A stretch of DNA of 34,721 bases. Origin: Geoalkalibacter sp. (GTDB lineage Bacteria; Desulfobacterota; Desulfuromonadia; Desulfuromonadales; Geoalkalibacteraceae). Made by a program: the position numbers and the translations under genes. Below the pieces are notes generated by a model. That model did not search any database. It had not been told where the DNA came from and saw only the letters and a list, made by a program, of their open reading frames with translations. The stretch lies in contig NZ_JAUVWH010000014.1 of the NCBI RefSeq assembly GCF_030604225.1, positions 1-34,721 on the forward strand, written 5' to 3'. Within the stretch, counting starts at the first letter, position 1, and each line of letters starts with the position of its first letter. Below, piece by piece: positions 29,251-34,721 of the stretch.

Positions 29251-29327
29251 TGGCGGCCCCGGCGCGATTCGAACGCACGACCTACCGCTTAGGAGGCGGT
29301 TGCTCTATCCTGCTGAGCTACGGGGCC
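29251..29327 (-). tRNA. tRNA-Arg (anticodon CCT), CCA encoded
   Basis: Minus strand GGCCCCGTAGCTCAGCAGGATAGAGCAACCGCCTCCTAAGCGGTAGGTCGTGCGTTCGAATCGCGCCGGGGCCGCCA folds as a cloverleaf with anticodon loop CTCCTAA. Confidence 0.95.
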
Positions 29328-29384
29328 CGAGGGTGAAAACTTATACACCAAAGGGGGGAAAGGAACAACCCCCGAAAACCTTTC

Positions 29385-29903
29385 TCAGTCGAACTGCAGC
29401 AGACTGAACACCTTGCCCTCGGGCAGCCGTTGCCGGCCGTTGAGGAACTTCAGCTCGGTCATGAACGCGCATTCGATCACCTCGGCACCCAGGCTGGTCA
29501 CGAGCTGGTAAACCGCCGCGACGGTTCCGCCGGTGGCCAGAAGATCGTCGGCTATGATCACCCGCGTGCCGGGCTGGAGAGCATCCTCGTGAATCTCCAG
29601 GGAATCCTCGCCGTATTCGAGCTGATAGCTTTGCTTGCGCGTGCGGTAGGGCAGCTTGCCGGGCTTGCGCACCAACGTGACCCCCGCGCCGAGTTTGTAG
29701 GCCAGGGCCGCTCCGAGAATGAAGCCGCGCGCCTCGACGCCCACCACCTGCGCGATATTCTGCCCGATGTAACGATGGGCGATCAGATCGATCATGCGGT
29801 GAAAACTCTTGGCATCGGCAAGTAAGGTGGTGATGTCCTTGAACAGTATTCCCTTTTTCGGGAAATCGGGAATATCGCGAATGATGGTTTTGAGATCTTC
29901 CAC
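29385..29903 (-). CDS. apt: Adenine phosphoribosyltransferase
   Basis: [28 protein letters not shown]...[22 protein letters not shown]...[17 protein letters not shown]. Confidence 0.97.
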   Translation of the reverse strand: MEDLKTIIRDIPDFPKKGILFKDITTLLADAKSFHRMIDLIAHRYIGQNIAQVVGVEARGFILGAALAYKLGAGVTLVRKPGKLPYRTRKQSYQLEYGEDSLEIHEDALQPGTRVIIADDLLATGGTVAAVYQLVTSLGAEVIECAFMTELKFLNGRQRLPEGKVFSLLQFD

Positions 29904-29947
29904 GGTGAAGGGCTCCTCTCGGGTGGATCGAAAAGGCTGCTGGCGGT

Positions 29948-30928
29948 TTAAAAATCTTCCCGGAGGGCACGGGCGTTTTCTTCCCCCTCCTCCATGATGC
30001 GGCGCAGTTTCTCAAGGCTCTTCGCCTCGATCTGGCGAATACGCTCGCGGGTCACCCCAAACTTGCGCCCGATGGTATCCAGGGTCTGCGGTTCGCGGTC
30101 TTCCAGCCCGAAGCGCAGAGTCAGGATTTCCCGCTCGCTCTCGCTCAGGGTCGCGAGCCATTCCTCAACGCGCGTGAATTTTTCGAGATCCTCCACCAGC
30201 CCGGCCGGATCGACGGCCGTGGCATCCTCAATGGTATCCATGAGGCTGTAGTCACTGTTTTCGCCCATGGGGTGCTCGATGGAGTAGGTTTTCTTGACCA
30301 GCACCATGAGGCGACGGACATAGGCCGGATCCACGCTCATCGCCTCGGCCACTTCCTTGACCTGCGGCTCGCGATTGAGCTTCTGCTGCAATTCGCGGCT
30401 GATTTTGATGAGCTTGTTGATGTCGTCGGACACATGCACGGGCAGGCGGATGGTACGGCTCTGATTGACCAGCGCGCGCTCGATGGACTGCCGGATCCAC
30501 CAGGTGGCGTAGGTGGAAAAGCGGCATTCCTTGCTCAGCTTGAAACGCTCCACCGCCTTAATCAAGCCCATGTTGCCCTCCTCGATCAGATCGAGAAAAG
30601 GCAAGCCGCGATTCATGTAACGCTTGGCGATTTTCACCACGAGGCGCAGGTTGGATTCAATCATGCGGTCCCGCGCCGCCATCTCGCCCTTGGCAATGCG
30701 ACGGGCGAGTTCGCGCTCCTCCTCGGCGGTCAGCAGCTTGGTCTTCTGTATCTCTTTGAGATAGAGCTTGATCGCGTCATCGGAATGGTCACTGAAATCG
30801 CTCTTGGCTTCGACCTCTTCGCTTTCCTCTTCCAGATCTTCCTCGGCATCGACGGCGTCATCCTCAAGCTCGTCGGCCTCTTCCTCATCGATGTCGAGAT
30901 CTTCGAGATCACTGAGCTCATCGTTCAT
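29948..30928 (-). CDS. rpoS: Sigma-70 family RNA polymerase sigma factor RpoS
   Basis: [80 protein letters not shown], ...[18 protein letters not shown]; nlpD-adjacent. Confidence 0.92.
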   Translation of the reverse strand: MNDELSDLEDLDIDEEEADELEDDAVDAEEDLEEESEEVEAKSDFSDHSDDAIKLYLKEIQKTKLLTAEEERELARRIAKGEMAARDRMIESNLRLVVKIAKRYMNRGLPFLDLIEEGNMGLIKAVERFKLSKECRFSTYATWWIRQSIERALVNQSRTIRLPVHVSDDINKLIKISRELQQKLNREPQVKEVAEAMSVDPAYVRRLMVLVKKTYSIEHPMGENSDYSLMDTIEDATAVDPAGLVEDLEKFTRVEEWLATLSESEREILTLRFGLEDREPQTLDTIGRKFGVTRERIRQIEAKSLEKLRRIMEEGEENARALREDF

Positions 30929-30998
30929 AAAACTGATCCTTTGCTGTTGTAACTACCGAAAATTTATGAATATTGAAGAGTCTAGGCAAGCCCCGTCC

Positions 30999-31808
30999 CT
31001 ATGGCAAGTAAAAAAGAGGATCAACCGTCTCCTTGCCTTGACGAACCTCGAAATACAGGCGCGGCGCCCCGCCTCCGGGCGGAGTACCGACCGCGGCGAT
31101 TTGCTCACCCTTGCCGACAAAGGTACCGTCCTTGACCAGATTGCGCTCATTGTACGCATAGACCGTGAAAAAATTGTCGTCATGGCGCAGGATGATCAGA
31201 TTGCCATAGCCGCGCACCCCATCGCCGCTGTAAATGACCCGCCCGGCGGCCGCCGAGCGCACCGGGGTTCCCTTGCCTGCGGCAATTTCAATCCCCTGCC
31301 CAGGCCCGCTGTTTTTTTGTCCGAACCGCCGCACTACCTGCCCTTGCAGAGGCCAAGAAAAGTGGCCTTTGCCGATGCTTGATGCTGACGGAGGAGTCCG
31401 CGGCGCGGCGGAGACGGAAGGGGGGGAACTTGTTGGCGGCGGGGACGTCTTGGGCGGCGAAGTTGTCGGCCGAGGCGCGCTCGCGGGAGGAGCAGACGGA
31501 GGCGGGGTAACGGGAGATGGGGGTCTGGCGGTCGTCACGGGGGACGCGGCCGGCGGCGCGGTTGTCGCCGCCACTTTTTTTTCCTGGGAGACTCCGGGAA
31601 TGAAAATGCGCTGGCCGACACGCAACTGGGTGGGATCGTCGATGCCGTTGAGGCGCGCCAGATTTTTTTCATCGACGCCGTAAGCCCGGCTAATGCGATA
31701 AAGAGTCTGCCCCGGTTCAACCGTATGATAAACCCCGCGATGGGGCGTGCATCCCCACAGGTTGATCCAGATAAAAAAAGCTGCAAAGACTCCCACCCAG
31801 GTTCGCAT
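30999..31808 (-). CDS. nlpD: LysM + M23 (LytM) domain protein, NlpD-like
   Basis: LysM YHTVEPGQTLYRISRAYGVDEKNLARLNGI; Pro/Ser/Thr-rich linker; LytM-like GTPVRSAAAGRVIYSGDGVRGYGNLIILRH. Confidence 0.88.
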   Translation of the reverse strand: MRTWVGVFAAFFIWINLWGCTPHRGVYHTVEPGQTLYRISRAYGVDEKNLARLNGIDDPTQLRVGQRIFIPGVSQEKKVAATTAPPAASPVTTARPPSPVTPPPSAPPASAPRPTTSPPKTSPPPTSSPPSVSAAPRTPPSASSIGKGHFSWPLQGQVVRRFGQKNSGPGQGIEIAAGKGTPVRSAAAGRVIYSGDGVRGYGNLIILRHDDNFFTVYAYNERNLVKDGTFVGKGEQIAAVGTPPGGGAPRLYFEVRQGKETVDPLFYLP

Positions 31809-31869
31809 CTCGTCCTTCCGCCGGGCGTATCCGCCCGGATCATCGAGGTCACCTCGCGATTCACCGGTA

Positions 31870-32463
31870 TTAGAAGGCGTATTTTACCACCCAGACCCCG
31901 GCGACCAGAAGAATAAAAAACACCAATGCCAACAGATTGAAGTATTTTTCAATCAGAACGCGCACCGGCGGACCGAACCGGTAGAGAAACCAGGCCACCA
32001 GGAAAAATCTCAGAGAACGTCCCACGGCGGAGGCCAGCACGAAAACCGGCAGGTTGATATGAAAAGCTCCGGCGCCGATGGTGATGATCTTATAGGGAAT
32101 CGGGGTGAATCCGGCGGAAAAGACCACCCAGAAATTGTAGCGTTCGAACAGTTCCTGAACCCGCACGAAACCTTCGGGAGAAAACCCGGGGACATAGGCG
32201 TAAAAATAGGAATCCAGGACATGCCATAAACCAAACCCGAGCAGGTAGCCAAAAAGCCCGCCCAACACGGACCCACAGGCCGCGATCAGGGCGAAGCGAA
32301 ACGCGCGGGTCGGGACGGACAGCGCCAGGGCGATCAGCAGGACATCGGGAGGAACGGGAAAAACGGAAGATTCCGCGAAGGCGAGCAGAAACAGGGCGAC
32401 TCCCCCATAGGGAGTCCCTGCCCAGGACAAGACCCAATCGTAAAGACGCCGCAGGCCGAACAC
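31870..32463 (-). CDS. DedA/YqaA-family membrane protein
   Basis: FAESSVFPVPPDVLLIALALSVPTRAFRFALIAACGSVLGGLFGYLLG...SAGFTPIPYKIITIGAGAFHI. Confidence 0.88.
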   Translation of the reverse strand: MFGLRRLYDWVLSWAGTPYGGVALFLLAFAESSVFPVPPDVLLIALALSVPTRAFRFALIAACGSVLGGLFGYLLGFGLWHVLDSYFYAYVPGFSPEGFVRVQELFERYNFWVVFSAGFTPIPYKIITIGAGAFHINLPVFVLASAVGRSLRFFLVAWFLYRFGPPVRVLIEKYFNLLALVFFILLVAGVWVVKYAF

Positions 32464-32466
32464 GAA

Positions 32467-33120
32467 TCAATAATCCTCGTTCTGCCAGCCGTTACGGCCG
32501 ATCAGGGGCACAAACCGGCAGTCCAGCAGCCGTTCCTCGTCAAAACGTCCCGGCGACGCATGCGTCACGCGCATCAGGGTCTGGCTGCCCAGGCTGCCCA
32601 CGGGGATGACGAGGCGGCCGCCCGGAGCGAGCTGCCGCAGATAGCTCTGGGGTATCGAGGGGGCTCCGGCCGTCACCAGGATGCCGTCGAAGGGTTGTTC
32701 TTCCTCCCAGCCGAAGGTGCCGTCCGTCACCTTGATGTTGACGTTGGTGCAACCGATCTGGTCGAGAACGCGCCGGGCGCGGCGAGCCAATTCCGCGATC
32801 CGCTCCACCGTATAGACACGCCCGGCGATGCGCGACAGCACGGCGGCCTGATACCCCGATCCCGTGCCGATCTCCAGAACCTTCTCGCCGCCCTTGAGGC
32901 GCAGGGCCTCGGTCATGACGGCCACCATGTAGGGCTGGGAAATGGTCTGGCGATGTCCGATGGGAAGGGGAAAATCGCTGTAGGCCTGATCGCGCAGGGC
33001 TTCTTCGACAAACAGATGCCGCGGCACCTGGAGCATGGCGTCAAGGACCTGCGGGTCCCGAACGCCGCGCGATTTGATGTGCTGCTCCACCATGCGCCGG
33101 CGGGAAATAGAAAAATCCAT
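32467..33120 (-). CDS. pcm: Protein-L-isoaspartate O-methyltransferase
   Basis: [68 protein letters not shown]...[16 protein letters not shown]. Confidence 0.96.
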   Translation of the reverse strand: MDFSISRRRMVEQHIKSRGVRDPQVLDAMLQVPRHLFVEEALRDQAYSDFPLPIGHRQTISQPYMVAVMTEALRLKGGEKVLEIGTGSGYQAAVLSRIAGRVYTVERIAELARRARRVLDQIGCTNVNIKVTDGTFGWEEEQPFDGILVTAGAPSIPQSYLRQLAPGGRLVIPVGSLGSQTLMRVTHASPGRFDEERLLDCRFVPLIGRNGWQNEDY

Positions 33121-33140
33121 GGCTTGTCCCTGCATGCGCC

Positions 33141-33902
33141 TCAGGTTTCGTTGGCAAAGAGATCCCAGGTGGACAGTGCGTCAAAGGACGAATAATTGGT
33201 CAGGTCAAGATGAAGGGGCGTCAGGGAGACAAACCCTCGATGGACGGCATGAAAATCGGTGCCTTCAATATCCTTGAAATCCAGATCTCCGGCGCCGATC
33301 CAATAATATTTGCGCCCACGCGGATCGGTGTTTTCGATCACCAGGTCGCCATAGATCCGCTTGCCTTGTCGCGTCAGGCGCGCGCCCCTTAATTGTTCGT
33401 CCTTCAGGCAGGGGACATTGACGTTGAAAAACGTATCGCGCGGTAATCCACGTTCGAGCAGGGCTTGGGCAAGATGCGCGGAGAAGCGTGCCGCTGGTCG
33501 ATAATCGGCCTGCTGCTCCGAAACTACCGCCAGGGAAACGGCAAAGGCCGGAACCCCCATGAGGGTGGCTTCCATGGCCGCGGCCACGGTGCCTGAATAG
33601 GTGATGTCGTCGCCCATGTTGGACCCACGGTTGATGCCGGAAACCACTAGGGCCGGACGTTCGCGAAACAGACCATGGATGCCCAGGTTGACGCAATCCG
33701 TCGGCGTGCCGTCGATGGCGAACCACTGGGGACGGATTTCCTCGGCGCGCAGGGGCGAGTGCAGCGTGAGGGAATGACCGGTGGCGCTACGCTCGCGATC
33801 CGGAGCAACCACCGCGACCTGCCCCAGTCGGCCGAGTTCCTCGGCCAGGGCCGCCAGGCCGGGGGCATGGATACCATCATCGTTGGTGACGAGAATGAGC
33901 AA
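33141..33902 (-). CDS. surE: 5'/3'-nucleotidase SurE
   Basis: [23 protein letters not shown]...[17 protein letters not shown]...[14 protein letters not shown]...[27 protein letters not shown]. Confidence 0.97.
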   Translation of the reverse strand: MLILVTNDDGIHAPGLAALAEELGRLGQVAVVAPDRERSATGHSLTLHSPLRAEEIRPQWFAIDGTPTDCVNLGIHGLFRERPALVVSGINRGSNMGDDITYSGTVAAAMEATLMGVPAFAVSLAVVSEQQADYRPAARFSAHLAQALLERGLPRDTFFNVNVPCLKDEQLRGARLTRQGKRIYGDLVIENTDPRGRKYYWIGAGDLDFKDIEGTDFHAVHRGFVSLTPLHLDLTNYSSFDALSTWDLFANET

Positions 33903-33904
33903 GT

Positions 33905-34291
33905 TCAGGTGTCCGAGCGCAGGTTTGTAGAATGGTTGTGCGCGTTGGCGGCGCGGCGCAGCGAATCCCGCAGTTTTATGAGATCCAGACGGATTTCGCC
34001 GAGAAGATCGGGGGCGGAATCAAAAAGCGGCAGGGGAGCTTGCGCTGCCTCCGGCCGCTCTTCCTTGAGTTTCTTGCGGGCACCGGCAATGGTGTACCCC
34101 TCGTGATAGAGAAGTTGCTTGAGACGCAGCACCAACTCTATGTCCTTGCGTTGATAGAGTCGCTGTCGGCTGCGACTTTTTACGGGGGAGAAAGCCCCGA
34201 ACTCCTCTTCCCAGTATCGCAGGACATGGGGTTTGATCCCCGTGATCCGGGAAACTTCTCCAATTTTGAAATAAAGCTTATCGGGTATCAT
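33905..34291 (-). CDS. MerR-family transcriptional regulator
   Basis: YFKIGEVSRITGIKPHVLRYWEEEFGAFSPVKSRSRQRLYQRKDIELVLRLKQLLYHEGYTIAGARKKL. Confidence 0.93.
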   Translation of the reverse strand: MIPDKLYFKIGEVSRITGIKPHVLRYWEEEFGAFSPVKSRSRQRLYQRKDIELVLRLKQLLYHEGYTIAGARKKLKEERPEAAQAPLPLFDSAPDLLGEIRLDLIKLRDSLRRAANAHNHSTNLRSDT

Positions 34292-34329
34292 GTCATCCTT
34301 AACGGAGGCCCGACAGCAGAGATTCGCTC

Positions 34330-34611
34330 TCAGTCAGCGTCGTTGATGCAGGACTTGAGCACCTGGCTGGGCTTGAACGTCAGAATGCGACGCGAGGTAA
34401 TTTCAATCTCATCACCCGTCTGGGGATTTCTGCCCCGGCGCGAATCTTTTTCCTTCACCACGAAATTGCCGAAACCGGCAATTTTGATCTTTTCACCCTT
34501 CTCAAGAGTCCCCTTGATCAAGTCAAAGACCATCTCGACAATTTCGGCTGATTCCTTTTTGGAAAAGCCGGTTTTCAAATAAACGCTCTCGATAAGATCC
34601 GCCTTGGTCAT
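34330..34611 (-). CDS. ihfA: Integration host factor subunit alpha
   Basis: MTKADLIESVYLKTGFSKKESAEIVEMVFDLIKGTLEKGEKIKIAGFGNFVVKEKDSRRGRNPQTGDEIEITSRRILTFKPSQVLK. Confidence 0.93.
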   Translation of the reverse strand: MTKADLIESVYLKTGFSKKESAEIVEMVFDLIKGTLEKGEKIKIAGFGNFVVKEKDSRRGRNPQTGDEIEITSRRILTFKPSQVLKSCINDAD

Positions 34612-34721
34612 AGCACCTCCAGAAATCAAAACCCATGTCCTTGAATTTGCTGGTTTTATAACACAGGAATCGGGGTACCGCAACCGATTTTTTCAGCGAA
34701 TTTCAGCACCTAACTCATTTT

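Overview
This 34.7 kb chromosomal window looks deltaproteobacterial (Geobacter/Desulfuromonas-like, judged from gene content and order). Housekeeping blocks are glnB-glnA behind a candidate sigma-54 promoter; an ihfA-merR-surE-pcm-dedA-nlpD-rpoS run followed by apt and tRNA-Arg(CCT); metY; an RqcH/NFACT gene; a stand-alone lpxA; and two large signalling proteins. Two accessory regions stand out. (1) At ~14.4-22.8 kb, a minus-strand operon encodes an orphan ABC-type substrate-binding protein, a histidine kinase, a TonB-dependent receptor and two overlapping citrate-synthase-fold proteins that have lost most canonical catalytic residues. It converges on a divergent acetolactate-synthase-like TPP enzyme across a shared 15-bp terminator stem. 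(2) At ~23.7-27.5 kb, a sigma-54-type -24/-12 site precedes nifE, nifN and an unusual NifU/IscU-like + NifQ fusion whose scaffold half lacks one conserved Cys. Its 3' end overlaps, antisense, a secreted Fe/Mn superoxide dismutase. No nifHDK or nifB is in the window. Everything was read by eye; no alignments or database searches were run.
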